Positions 10,919-22,192 of a stretch of 64,000 bases of DNA are shown here, piece after piece (the stretch's first letter is position 1; each line of letters begins with the position of its first letter). The notes beneath the pieces were generated by a model, which was given only the letters and a program-made list of their open reading frames with translations, made no database searches and was not told where the DNA came from. A program made the position numbers and the translations under genes. This DNA is from Talpa occidentalis (lineage: Eukaryota; Chordata; Mammalia; Eulipotyphla; Talpidae): NCBI RefSeq assembly GCF_014898055.3, contig NW_023600993.1:17016850-17080849 (forward strand). Reading direction: 5' to 3'.

Positions 10919-12523
10919 ATGGCAAATACAGATGCTAACATATCAATATTAACTCTAAATGTAAATGGACTAAACTCTTCAATAAAAAGACACAGAGTTG
11001 CAGCCTGGATTAAGAAACAAAACCCAACCTTTTGCTGTCTCCAGGAAACACATTTAGCTACAAAAGATAAAAATAGGCTCAAAGTCAAAGGATGGAAAAC
11101 AATCCTACAAGCAAATGGGCCAAAAAAGAAAGCAGGAACAGCTATACTTATATCAGATAAAACAGACTTCAAACTCAAAAAAATAAAAAGAGACCCCAAT
11201 GGTCACTACATTATGATTAAGGGGACAATACTTCAAGAAGAAATAACACTCATTAACATATACTCACCAAACGAAAGAGCACCAAAATATATCAGACAAC
11301 TGTTGTCCTCTCTGAAAACAGACATCAGAGAAAACACATATGTAGTGGGAGACTTCAACACACCACTATCAACAATGGATAGATCAACAAGACAAAAAAT
11401 AAGTAAAGAAACTAAAGCTCTAAATAAGGACCTAGAGCATTTGGGCTTAACAGACATCTATAGAACACTAAACCCAAAAAAAACGGAGTACACATTTTTC
11501 TCAAGCGCACACGGATCATTCTCCAGGATCGATCACATACTGGGGCACAAGACAAACATCAACAGATACACCAAGATTGAAATCATACCAACCATCTTTT
11601 CTGACCACGAAGGCATCAAACTGGAAATAAATCATAAAAAGAAGGCAAGGAACTATCCTACCTCATGGAGATTAAAAGCCACACTACTGGAAGACCACTG
11701 GACTAACGAGGAGATCAAAGAAGAAATTAAAAAATTCTTTGAATTGAATGACAAGGAGGACACCAATATCCTAAATGTATGGGATGCAGCAAAAGCAGTA
11801 ATAAGAGGAAAATATATAGCAATAGAAGCTCACATCAAAAAACAAGAAAGAACTCAAAGAAACAACCTAATCTCGAAGCTCAAAGATCTAGAAAAAGAAC
11901 AACAAAAAAACCCCAGAACCAGTAGAAGAAAAGAAATAATAAAAACCAAAGCAGAAATAAATGAAATTGAAACTAAAAAAACAATCCAAAAGATCAATGA
12001 AGCCAAGAGCTGGTTCTTTGAAAAAATAAATAAAATAGACAAACCCCTAGCCAGGCTCACAAAGGAAAAAAGGGAGAAAGCACAAATACACAGGATCATA
12101 AATGAAAGAGGAGAAATCACAACGGACACAGCAGAAATCAAAAGAATAATCAGTAACTACTATGAACAGTTATATGGAAACAAGTTCAACAATCTAGAGG
12201 AGATGGACAAATTCCTACAACTCTACAATCACCCAAAGCTAGATAAAGAAGAAATAGAACACCTAAACAGACCAATTACAAGCAGCGAAATTGAAATGGT
12301 AATCAAAAACCTCCCCAAAAACAAAAGCCCAGGACCTGATGGATTTACAAATGAATTCTACCAAACATTCAGAGACGAATTAGTGCCTATCCTTCACAAA
12401 CTCTTCCAAAAAATTGAGAAGGAAGGGACAATACCAAACACGTTCTATGAAGCCAATATTACACTAATACCAAAACCGAATAAGGACAACACAAAAAGGA
12501 AAACTATAGGCCAATCTCCCTAA
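10919..12523 (+). CDS. L1 ORF2 5' part: endonuclease and start of reverse transcriptase
   Basis: This 534-codon frame is the N-terminal part of ORF2p, the endonuclease/reverse transcriptase that nicks DNA and primes reverse transcription on the target. The APE-type endonuclease fills about residues 1-235. Visible catalytic motifs are LNVNGLN (N14), LQETHL (E43), GDFNTPLS (near 145) and SDHEGIKLE (near 228). A linker rich in K and E follows, then the upstream RT motif [17 protein letters not shown]. The frame ends early because one base is missing near 12490-12493 relative to the - strand copy, so the last 8-10 residues are out of frame. The stop TAA (12521-12523) overlaps the ATG of the next frame by one base. 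Confidence 0.93.
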   Translation: MANTDANISILTLNVNGLNSSIKRHRVAAWIKKQNPTFCCLQETHLATKDKNRLKVKGWKTILQANGPKKKAGTAILISDKTDFKLKKIKRDPNGHYIMIKGTILQEEITLINIYSPNERAPKYIRQLLSSLKTDIRENTYVVGDFNTPLSTMDRSTRQKISKETKALNKDLEHLGLTDIYRTLNPKKTEYTFFSSAHGSFSRIDHILGHKTNINRYTKIEIIPTIFSDHEGIKLEINHKKKARNYPTSWRLKATLLEDHWTNEEIKEEIKKFFELNDKEDTNILNVWDAAKAVIRGKYIAIEAHIKKQERTQRNNLISKLKDLEKEQQKNPRTSRRKEIIKTKAEINEIETKKTIQKINEAKSWFFEKINKIDKPLARLTKEKREKAQIHRIINERGEITTDTAEIKRIISNYYEQLYGNKFNNLEEMDKFLQLYNHPKLDKEEIEHLNRPITSSEIEMVIKNLPKNKSPGPDGFTNEFYQTFRDELVPILHKLFQKIEKEGTIPNTFYEANITLIPKPNKDNTKRKTIGQSP

Positions 12524-14745
12524 TGAACACTGATGCAAAAATCCTCAATAAAATTTTAGCTATCAGAATCCAACAATGTATCCATAAGATAATTCACCAC
12601 GACCAAGTTGGATTCATTCCAGGGGCACAAGGATGGTTTAACATCCGAAAATCAATCAACGTTATCCAACACATCAACAAAAAGAAATATAAAAACCATA
12701 TGATAATATCAATAGATGCTGAGAAAGCTTTCGACAAAGTGCAACACCCATTCATGATAAAAGCCCTTGAAATTCTTGGGATACAAGGAACATACCTCAA
12801 CATCATAAAGGCCATCTATGACAAGCCAACAGCCAGTATCATTCTCAATGGTGAAAAGCTGAAAGCAATTCCATTAAGATCTGGAACAAGACAAGGATGT
12901 CCACTCTCACCACTGCTTTTCAATATAATACTGGAAGTCCTAGCCAGAGCAATAAGACAAGAGAAAGACATCCAAGGAATCCAAATAGGAAAAGAAGAAG
13001 TCAAACTATCACTATTTGCAGATGATATGATAATATACATAGAGAACCCCAAAATCTCCACAGAAAAACTAATTCAACTCATCAATCAATTCAGTAAAGT
13101 GGCAGGATACAAAATCAACACGCAAAAGTCAGTAGCCTTCCTATACACAAACAATAAATCTGAAGAAGAAGAAATCAAAAAAACCACCCCTTTTATTATC
13201 GAAACAAAAAAAATCAAATATTTGGGAATAAATCTAACAAAAGAGGTAAAGGACCTATACAAAGAAAACTATAAAACACTGTTAAAAGAAATAGAAGAAG
13301 ACACAAAGAAATGGAAAGACATCCCCTGCTCATGGATTGGAAGAATAAACATTATTAAAATGGCCATCCTACCAAAAGCAATATACAGATTCAATGCTAT
13401 TCCAATCAAAATCTCAATGGCATTCTTCAAAGAAATAGAAAAATTATTGATGAAATTCATATGGAATCACCAAAAACCCCGAATAGCCAAAGCTCTACTG
13501 AAAAAAAAAGAAGGAAATGGAGGCATCACACTCCCAGACTTCAAACTATACTACAAAGCCATAATCATCAAAACTGCATGGTATTGGAACAAGAACAGAC
13601 ATACAGACCAATGGAATCGAATAGAAAATCCAGAAATAAACCCACAGATTTATGGTCAACTAATCTTTGACAAAGGAGCAAAGACTATGCATTGGAGCAA
13701 AGAAAGTTTGTTCAATAAATGGTGCTGGGAAAACTGGGTCGCTACATGCAAAAGAATGAAGCTTGACCACTACCTCACACCATACACAAAAATCAACTCA
13801 AAATGGATTAAAGAACTAGACATAAGACCTGAAACCATAAAATACATAGAAGGAAATATAGGCGAAACACTACGGGATTTGCACATCAAAGACATCTTTA
13901 CAGACACATCACCCAAAGCAGTGATAGTGAAGAGAAAGATAAACAGCTGGGACTACATCAAATTAAAGAGCTTCTGCACAGCAAAAGAGACAATAACAAA
14001 AACAAAGAGAAACCCCACCAACTGGGAGAACATTTTTGCACCCAACACTAATGATAAAGGACTGATCACAAAAATCTGCAAAGAGCTGATGAGACTCAGC
14101 AACAACAAAGAAAATAATCCAGTCAAAAAATGGGCAGAAGAGCTAAAAAGAAACTTCTCTGAAGAGGAAATGCAAATGGCCAACAGACATATGAAAAAAT
14201 GTTCAACATCACTTGTAATCAGGGAAATGCAAATCAAAACTACCATGAGATACCATCTCACACCAGTGAGAATGGCACATATTAAAAAAACTAGCAACAA
14301 CAAATGTTGGCGAGGATGTGGAGAAAAAAGAACTCTTGTGCACTGTTGGTGGGAGTCCAAACTGGTCCAACCACTATGGAGAGCTGTGTGGAGATTTCTG
14401 GACCTACTAAACATAGAGCTTCCATATGATCCAGCAATTCCACTCCTAGGTATTTACCCAAAGGACACAGAAACATCAATTCCAAAGAGCACCTGCACCC
14501 CTATGTTTATAGCAGCACTGTTTGAAATAGCTAAGCTTTGGAAACAACCCAAATGCCCAAAAATAGATGACTGGATCAAGAAGATGTGGTACATATATAC
14601 CATGGAATATTACTCAGCATTCAAAAAAGATAAACACATGCAATTTGCAGCAACATGGATGGCACTGGAAGGGATCATGCTCAGCGAAATAAGCCAGAAA
14701 GAAAAAGAAAAATACCGGATGGTCTCACTCATAGCAGGAATCTAG
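12523..14745 (+). pseudogene. L1 ORF2 3' part: reverse transcriptase and C-terminal domain, frameshifted
   Basis: This 740-codon frame continues ORF2 after the single-base deletion. Together the two parts match the roughly 1275-residue length of mammalian L1 ORF2p. RT motifs are in order: [13 protein letters not shown] (motif A, about 61-73), [16 protein letters not shown] (about 119-134) and [13 protein letters not shown] (about 164-176, with the FADD catalytic pair). The C-terminal region holds [19 protein letters not shown]. In human L1 that cysteine-rich motif ends in Cys; here the last position is Ser (codon 14356-14358). The ATG at 12523 is an internal Met of the original protein, so this frame would be translated only by reinitiation or frameshifting. 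Confidence 0.9.
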
Positions 14746-14935
14746 AAAACTTAAATAGGGACCAGGAAAATGAATATAAGAAAGTGAAAATCAAAATCAA
14801 CAAAAAACTATGAACCAGAGACACTTTTTGGGGGGGTGGGGGGTGGGAGGGGAAGGATTGGGGTCAGAATGGGGCGTTTGCAATTGTATGGGGGAATATA
14901 AAAATAAAATTTAATATTTAAAAAAAAATTAAAAA
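14746..14935 (+). repeat. L1 3'UTR with G-rich tract and poly(A) signal
   Basis: The short 3'UTR contains dense G-runs at 14830-14863 plus 14871-14874, enough for a G-quadruplex on the sense strand. G-rich 3'UTR tracts are a known feature of mammalian L1. An AATAAA at 14903-14908 and an A-rich end follow. The same 3'UTR type recurs inverted at 45245-45410. Confidence 0.85.
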
Positions 14936-14952
14936 ATAAATAAATAAATCTG

Positions 14953-14976
14953 TTAAAAAAAATAAAATAAAATAAT
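14953..14976 (+). mobile_element. Displaced end of the SINE tail
   Basis: This A-rich remainder of the tail of the SINE at 8353-8612 was pushed away by the L1 insertion. It is followed by the SINE's right target duplication (14977-14988). Confidence 0.8.
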
Positions 14977-14989
14977 AGAAGATGATCCC

Positions 14990-16715
14990 CCAATTGAATA
15001 TGCCAATATAGAGCAAGGAAGCCTCCCATGAATATAAATTTTCAAAAAATGAACTCTAGTAAGAATCTGTCTTACCCCAGGCACATTTGCCTGCAATGGA
15101 ATTAGAATATCCATTTATATGTTCAACTAAATGAGCCATTCAAAGATGCTCTAATAATCAACTGCTACATGTCCAAATAAGTGGTAAACCAATTAGAAGG
15201 CTGAAATTAGCAGCCTATATCTTGAATGTATTTCATTTCAGAAAAAAAATATAGGAGGGTATTTTAAACCATATATCAACCAGTAATTTTTATAATCAAA
15301 ATATAATTTGCTTATTTTATATAGAACAGCATTATCTTCAATTGACTTGAAATGGAAATATTTTCCAAAATTTCACTTTATTGCTAGCCTATTTAACTAA
15401 TATTCAAAGACATTTTAATCATATTTCATATTATGTTCTGTCATTCAGAAATGCAGCTGCTTTGTTTGCTTTTTCACTCGAAGCTATCAGTCATGGCACT
15501 GAAGACCTCTGACAGTTACTACATAGGATAAAACTTCTCCTGAGAGGAAATCACCAGTGGGAAAGATCCCACTATATTCAATTTGCAAATAACTTAATCA
15601 TCCAACAATACATCTAAGACTGCAATCTCACTTGTAAAGTAGTTTTGTAAATATTTTTCTTTTATTATGTAGGGAGTATATTAAGTTCATTGTGAAAAAA
15701 ATCACAATGCATATGTATGTATATGTAACATGCAAATGTAACAACCCCTTTGTCACCCCTTGTGCAAGAAAGAAAAAGCCTTTATAATGTTCTGGGGGTA
15801 CTGTGCCACAATATGCTTAGAACTCACCTAAATACACCTACAAACATTTCACTTTTCATTTTCAAACTTTAAATACATAATTAATTGAATTAAAATGTCA
15901 AGATATATATAATTTATATATAATATATAATTTATAACTTTATAAATAAAATTATACTCCTCAAGGTATTGGTGGCTATTTTTAAATTAAATATGAACAA
16001 AAAGCTAACTTGCTTCTAATCCTCATACTTATAACCTTGGCCTTAGGCAGCAGGTAATGTGCTCGCATCATGTAAATGAAAGGGACTTCTGTGTTTGCCC
16101 TATGAAAATTTACTCCAGGTATTCTCAAAGATTGGACTTGGTTATTGTAGCTAAAGAGAACCAAAGACCATATGTGATTTGTTCAGTGTCACTTGGTAGT
16201 CTTTTTCAAACAGTTCCAATGTTTACATATTTTACTTTATAAGTCACTGCACATAACCCCTGTTCTCACATCATCCAATTTTCTGTCTTCTCTTTGCTTG
16301 CTGCATCTTGATGAGAAACCGGAAAACACTCTCTAAAGAGCCTGAGAGCTTGCAGCTCTGCATACCACAGAAGTGGAGGTGGTGGAAAGCTGGACAAAAT
16401 GAGAACTGGCATAGATGCATAGATGCATAGATGCAGGCCTCTCCATATTTGCTGAGTTCCGTTAAGAAGCAAGCAGAGCTCCTTGAAACTCCATGTAAGA
16501 ACACGCATTGTTAAAGTATTTAAAAATACATGAATTTGTCTCCTCTATGAGAATGTCTAGACATTTAAGGCTGGTCAAAGCAAGGTGCTAAAGACACGTG
16601 AATTAGCTCCAAATAAATTTGATTAAAAATAAACCACAGGTGCTTTCCTTCAAAAACACTGGGGGAAAAAAAAAACAAAAAACCAGTAACAGGCATGTTG
16701 TTCTCTGAAGGCAAA
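14990..16715. other. Unassigned AT-rich DNA
   Basis: No gene is seen. There is a highly AT-rich dinucleotide-like patch at 15902-15955 and a small ATAGATGC triplet repeat near 16411-16434. Confidence 0.4.
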
Positions 16716-16719
16716 TGAA

Positions 16720-16880
16720 ATTGGCAATGTCCTCAGATCTTTCTCAGTCCAATCTCTTCAACTAGTAAGATGACAGCAACTAAAGTAGCTATTGGATAGT
16801 CATTGTGAAAATTAAATCTATACAAAATGTTTAGCATAGAGCCCTCAAAAGTATGGTCCATCTATACTTTTACTGTTATC
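16720..16880 (+). repeat. Possible MIR fragment
   Basis: CTTTCTCAGTCCAATC, then GTGAAAATTAAAT and TTTAGCATAGAGCC, follow the order of the 3' half of MIR (cf. the GTGAGGATTAAATGAG and GCTTAGAACAGTGCC type). It is strongly diverged. Confidence 0.4.
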
Positions 16881-16889
16881 AGTATCATG

Positions 16890-18580
16890 CTGATTTTCAG
16901 AATTTGGTTTTTAAAGTGTACATTACAAAGAGCCCAAATGTCTGAATGTAAGGAATAAAAATTTTTGTCTCTCTGACATCATTATCCTTTATGTTCTCTG
17001 CTATCTGACGAGTACCCAGAATAGCAAATGCCGGGGAATGAATGAATAAATGAATGAACAGATAAAAATTTCTAGTATTATTATATTTTATATTAGTTTT
17101 TTTCACACCTACTTTATGGAACCTTGCATTTTCTTACTGTGAGACAATTTCTTCCCCCATTTAATCCCAGCCTGTACCAGAACACTCCACTCTTCACATA
17201 CAATAAAGCTTTTACAACATTTGAAATGTTTAATGGATTATTTTCTCCCTACTGCCAATAAGTGTGATCCTGCTTAAAAAAAAAAAAAATCTACTTATCA
17301 GCTCTATCAAGAACACAAAGATGACTGGGAAGATAAGTAATAATAGCAGGCAAACTTATCTACCTCAAATTCTCTAAAATTACTAAATGCACTGTGTTTT
17401 TCTCCCAGAAAGATTATAGGGTGACAAGCCAGTACATTAAATTTGGAAGGCAGCTCAGTTACAGAGTATAGCCAATTGAGTCTACAGTGCAACTGTGCCA
17501 TAAGCCTACCCTACAATCTATTACATATTTGCTTAAGATCTGAATAACTGCAGAGTTGTCTGGTAATCTGATTAGATTATGATGATTACTTGCAGCCATC
17601 CAATAGTTTAAAGAAGAAAACATATTGCTTTTAAAATAGACACACCAAAACATTTTCCTACACTTTTATTTCAAACTCCTTTGCATCACATGAATTAGAA
17701 TAAAATTGAATAAGATTGTCATCCAAGGTTACAACATTCTGAATTCTCCATTTTCAATAACCTTCTATTCTAAAATAATTCAAAAGAAAATAATGCATCA
17801 ATCTAATGTCACAAAGCATTTTCACATGGGCTGTTGAAAAAAATGTCATTGCTCAAAAATTAGTGTACTTCTTCATGATCTACTAATGATTTCTGTTAAG
17901 AGACTACTGTTTATATTTAAGAATGTTTGTAACTGCCAGCATTCTGTTAGAATGAACCACATAAACAAAATAAAGCAAACAAAAAAATAGTGGAGACACA
18001 TGGGATCTAGAGTTAATGCTTAGTATGAGAAATGATGCTTTTCATATTTAGCAGAATAATGGAGCTAAGAGGGAAATAGGAACGAACAACTCACTCTGCC
18101 TGAAATGTGAATTTAAAGTGTGTTTTTCTCTTTGAAGTGAGGCAAACATCAAACTCCCTCATAGGGCACTGAGCATAGAAGGCAAAACCAAAAATTAATC
18201 ATCCCAACTAGAATTTCTCCAACTACTGCTCTGGTACAGTCAGTAGAATAGATTAGGCATAAATGTACTTAGATTTCTTTTGTACTCGCTGTCAATAGTT
18301 CCTTTTAAACCACTCTCTAATGCCTAGTTACGTCAGTGGGCAAAGGCATGCTATGGCAACCATGAAAATGCACCTCTCAGATCTCCTCTAAGGACCATAA
18401 TTGGCAACAGTCCAAACTACAACATCCTGAAATCCTTTAGTGTGTCTGCGATGGGACTCCACTTCTCAAGGCTGTTTCCAGCCAACAGGAGTCCTTTTCA
18501 GCAAGATGCAGGGCGGACTTTGGCTGCTGAGTCCCTCTCAGACTCATTTTGCTGAATCCGTCTTAAAACTGAGCTGCAGT
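16890..18580. other. Unassigned AT-rich DNA
   Basis: There is no supported gene or repeat. A possible CRE-like TTACGTCA (18327-18334) lies near ATGGCAACC (18353-18361); see findings. Confidence 0.4.
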
Positions 18581-18587
18581 CTAAGAT

Positions 18588-18680
18588 CTGCATTCTGTCT
18601 TCCTCCTACCCGCCCCGTCCTTGCTCCACCCTCCCTCCCTCTCTCTTTTTCTCCCTTCCCCCTCCCCTCCTGCCTTCTGA
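18588..18680 (+). repeat. Pyrimidine-rich tract
   Basis: About 90 bases are almost wholly C and T (TCCCTCCCTCTCTC and similar), interrupted by a few purines. It lies inside a 134-codon open frame (18440-18844) that has no recognisable domain and is probably a by-product of the low-stop composition. Confidence 0.7.
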
Positions 18681-19088
18681 CCTTCAGAGAGGTCAGCCCG
18701 CATCAGGGTCCAAAAGTTCCTGGGGTCATTTCTGACAACCTTCCCCTGTTCCTCGCTGACATTTCCCCTAAAAACCTCTTCCCGTGTAACCTTTCTTCGG
18801 TGCCTGCTGCTCAGACAACTATGACTTACACCTGTTTCTCATGAGAAAGAAAATTGAGAGACTTCTTTTTGTAGTTTTATAAAATTTTATATAAAAATAA
18901 TATATATTTCATAAATCATATTTTAAAGTTACTAGAGAGATATGTAAAGAAATTAAGAATTCTTTTCTTGCTTATAACTGTGTCCTAATGTATGTTTGGT
19001 AAGTTCTGATTTCTGTTTAACAGCTTTCATTCAAGCCCAGTATCATTGTACTTATCTCTCTGATCTCTGGGACACAGACATCTTGTCC

Positions 19089-19117
19089 CCATAAAACACA
19101 CACACGCACACACAAAC
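19089..19117 (+). repeat. Imperfect CA microsatellite
   Basis: ACACACACACGCACACACA and nearby repeats. A second, cleaner CA run is at 19301-19319. Confidence 0.8.
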
Positions 19118-19834
19118 ATGTTCAGTTTATCTTTAAGTTCCACTTAAAAAAAACACGTTTCTTGGGTAGGTTTTTATAAACCAGTACAGAGTCCTATATG
19201 ACTGATAGCAAAAGGAAGTTACTTCTCTCTCTGCTTTTTGTTTGGAGGGAGTGCGGGGGAGGAAGTGAAGTGCAAAAAATCTCTTTCCTCGCCTTTCACT
19301 CACACACACACACACACACCCCTGGACTACATATCTCAGCCTTCTTTGTGTAGCATGCCATGACCATTGGAACACTAGCTTAGCTAGTGAAAACTGAATA
19401 AAAATTGAGGGCCACCATTTCTACACCTGACTAAAAAAAAAAATAAATTACTTATGTGATTTTCTATGTTCTTTAACTTTTCATAAATCGCTGCCAAAAG
19501 CCCAGGCAACTTAGAAGCCATGTGCTAAAGATATAAAAGTAATGAGACGAAAGGAGCATGGATCTCTGAATTACCAATTGAACAAGAACAGCCTTGATCA
19601 GGAACACCTGGACTGTTATGTAAACAAGAAATAAACTTCATTGCATAAAGCCTAAGAGGTTTGGTGCTGAGCTTAATTACAACAACAAGCATTACTTTAA
19701 GTAACACGTCCATTCATTGTACCTGACAAGACGAGCTGTGATTACTACTGTGGGGGCTGATGTGGGGTAAGGCTGGGGGTAGGGGTCACCAATAGCTCTC
19801 ACCTCCCGGCAAGCACACGCGACTCCTCACCTCA

Positions 19835-20187
19835 GGAAATGGTTTATTTCCTCTTCTCCTTCAGTTTTCATGGTTCTGTGACTTGTTTTGACCAATAGAA
19901 CACAGTGGAGAACTAGAGCCAGTTCCAAATCTGACCCTTACAAGTTTCAAGCTCAGACAGCCTTTAATTTCAGTTTCATGGAACCCAGTGTCCATATTGT
20001 AAGGAAATTCATTCTGTGCTACCAGGTCGTGGAGGATATGATACCATGTAGAGAAAGAGCCTTGTGAAAAAGAATCAAGACACCCCTACCAACTGCCAGC
20101 TCCAAGTCTGCAAGTCTCGGGGAGACAGTCTCCCTTCATCCGCACAGCACAGCCCAGAAGCCAACTGAGCACAGCCATGTGGGTGGC
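19835..20187 (+). mobile_element. MLT1/MaLR-like LTR, left part, split by LTR pair
   Basis: Pieces such as ACCAACTGCCAGCTCC and the ending CACAGCCATGTGGGTGGC are in the order expected for the body of an MLT1-type LTR. The right part resumes at 20977. The 5-bp GTGGC occurs at the end of this part and at the start of the right part, so it is the target duplication of the inserted LTR unit. Confidence 0.55.
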
Positions 20188-20578
20188 TGTAGTGACAGGA
20201 GGACACGGAGCAGAATCTCTATCATCTGAGCAGACTGGGTAAAGGCAGAGTCCTGAAGCCCTCCGTGGCTTTTGCAGGCTTTTATTGGGATTTACCAGGT
20301 ACACGACTGGCAAGGGGTGCCAAGTCTTCACTCTTTCTGGGCTCTCCGGCCTTCTCTGGTGGTCTTGTTTTCTGCTGCTCTCGTGGTTCTGCTTTCTGCT
20401 GGCGTCCCCGTGACGCCGCCCTTAAAGCCCAATCTTAGCCTAGGTGAATCCCATCTACCTAGGCCCACAGCCTACTCCAGGTGCCCACCATCAGGCATGC
20501 ATTTGGGACCTCAAGGATCCATCATCTATCCTGATGGAGGGAGAGCAGAAAAGCCTGATACTTTCTCACTTATCCCAC
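20188..20578 (-). mobile_element. ERV-type LTR, second of a tandem pair
   Basis: Read on the - strand, this LTR starts TGTGGGATAAGTG at 20579/20578 and ends GTCACTACA at 20188. It has an AATAAAAGCCTGCAAAAGCC polyadenylation region. It is related to the neighbouring LTR (20579-20976) in the poly(A) and terminal parts but very different in the U3-like part, with a GC-rich stretch (GGCGGCGTCACGGGG) absent from the other. No internal viral genes lie between the two. Confidence 0.7.
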
Positions 20579-20976
20579 AGTGGCAGGAAGGGCACAGAGC
20601 TGTTCTTTACGATCCGAGCAGACCAGAGAGGTAAAGGAGAGTCCATGGGCCCTCAGTGGCTTTCTCAGGCTTTTATTGAGCTTTTACATGTAGTGCAGCA
20701 ACCAGGTACACGGCAGGCAGTGGTGCCGGCGGGTCAAGGAGGCTGGCAGGCCTCCAAGCCCCCAGCAAGTCTTCACTCTGGGCTCTCTGGCGATCTTTCT
20801 CTTGTTCTCTCTCCTGCCTCTGCTTCTCTTGGAGAATATATCAATACTGCAGCCATGGCCCACATAAGTAAACAACACAGCTAAATATAATAATATAACA
20901 AAATGCAGGTGCCGCCATCAGCAGGACAATCCTAATAGTGGGAGGGCAGAAAAGTCTGAAAATCACTTAGCCTACA
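20579..20976 (-). mobile_element. ERV-type LTR, first of a tandem pair
   Basis: On the - strand it starts TGTAGGCTAAGTG at 20976. It has the same CTCAATAAAAGCCTGAGAAAGCC block as the solo LTR at 3141-3417 and ends CCTGCCAC directly against the next LTR. The terminal TACA seen in the solo copy is missing. The outer flank is GTGGC at 20977-20981, matching GTGGC at 20183-20187. Confidence 0.72.
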
Positions 20977-21112
20977 GTGGCCCGGACACCAGGTAGAGCA
21001 AACTGCCCTGTCAACTCGCAGAATGGTGGTAAACGATAAAGTACTGATGTTTTAAAACCACTAAGTATTTGGAAAGGCAGGAGGACTGTTACACAAGAAA
21101 AAATAAATGGTA
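20977..21112 (+). mobile_element. MLT1/MaLR-like LTR, right part
   Basis: This is the continuation of the element starting at 19835. CCCGGACACCAGG, CTGCCCTGTCAACTCGCAGAAT and TGATGTTTTAAAACCACTAAG follow the order of the 3' end of MLT1-type LTRs, which end near TTGTTTTAAGCCACTAAG. Confidence 0.6.
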
Positions 21113-21114
21113 CA

Positions 21115-21900
21115 TTAGAATTTTACATAAAGAAGCAGAAAGCTAAAGAGTAAGACATGATTGGAGAAATGGCAGTTCCTCTATTGTTTTCAGCACTGAA
21201 ACTCCAAATTTTAAATAATTATATCCTCCTATCCTTCTAAAATATTGTTGTGTTCTCCAGTAAATAAGTACCGAATTGATATCTTTATCTTGTAATGAAT
21301 ATACTACTGATTTCCACACGAACAGAAGTAGTCATATGTGTAACATTCCTGTTACTCTTTAAATAAAAACATAATAAATTTACACCAGAAAAGGTCAAAT
21401 CATAAACAAGGAAGGTGAAAGGTGGAAGCTTCCTTTTCTTGCTTCTTCTGTGTCTCCCAATTCCACTCTCCCACCCAGAAGCAAACACTCAGGACATTTT
21501 AGTTTTATATTTATTATTCTGCTAGGTTTTTTCCAGGCATTGCCTAGGTGTTTGTACATGTGTATGTTTTTCTGTTTTTGCATATGATTAAAATCAGATG
21601 ATAATGTTATTGTTTAACTTACAGAATTCATTTTGAAAGAACAAATATGCTATCACAAACATACATGTGCTTTCTGTTTGCGATGTTCACATTGAGAAGC
21701 TTTCTCCTGTAGGACCAAGAATGTGCCACCAAATACCTCCCCCTTTTGTCTAAGCATACTTCATAGGAACGAGAGTTTCTGAAATGCAAGCTATCTTTCC
21801 CATAGAGCAGTTTCTTATCGCTGATTTTGAGGTTTTTCCATTGCATCAATACTTATTTTTCATATTTCCATTCACCTAGTTCCCAAAAATCTTGAATTAA
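21115..21900. other. Unassigned AT-rich DNA
   Basis: No gene or confident repeat is seen. Confidence 0.4.
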
Positions 21901-21913
21901 GAAAATAAGATAG

Positions 21914-22180
21914 GGGCCTCCCTGGTGGTGCAAGGGGTTAAGCACCGCACTATGAAGTGATCAAAAGCCCATTCAGCACGAGTTTGATCCCCGGCCAGGG
22001 AGCAGCACACATGGCGAGGCAGACCTCTCCTGACTCACCTGCTGCTCCCCTCAGCGGTGTATTTCAGTCAGTCTGCCTGTTCTGCTCCCCAATCTGACTC
22101 TGGTGACTCTTCTCACCGGCCACATCTCTGGCCTGTACCCCAGCTTATGTATGCATAAATAAATAAATCTTAAAAAAAAG
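21914..22180 (+). mobile_element. tRNA-derived SINE, older subtype B
   Basis: A full-length copy with B-box-like GAGTTTGATCCCC, the CAGGGAGCAGCACACATGG block, and a tail GCATAAATAAATAAATCTT plus oligo(A). The target-site duplication is GAAAATAAGATAG at 21901-21913 and GGAAATAAGATAG at 22180-22192. Confidence 0.93.
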
Positions 22181-22192
22181 GAAATAAGATAG

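Larger units (their letters stand above)
8613..14935 (+). mobile_element. Full-length young LINE-1 retrotransposon
   Basis: A complete L1 of about 6.3 kb: a 5'UTR with a YY1-like start (8613-9813), ORF1 (9814-10842), a 76-bp spacer, ORF2 (10919-14745, one frameshift), and a 3'UTR with a G-rich tract and A-rich tail (14746-14935). It sits in the tail of a SINE with a duplicated target, ATAAATAAATAAATCTG, at 8596-8612 and 14936-14952. The 5' edge of that duplication is blurred by the A-tail. Being full length with only one detected ORF break, it is evolutionarily recent. Confidence 0.96.

Noticed and set aside
18440..18844. 134-codon open frame
   Set aside because: It coincides with a C/T-rich tract with few stops, shows Pro/Ser/Leu bias and no domain or convincing start context.
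20272..20884. 120- and 146-codon frames over the LTR pair
   Set aside because: They lie in LTR sequence, antisense to it, and show no retroviral or host domain.
20188..20976. Ordinary provirus with internal region deleted
   Set aside because: The two LTRs differ too much in the U3-like part to have been identical at integration.
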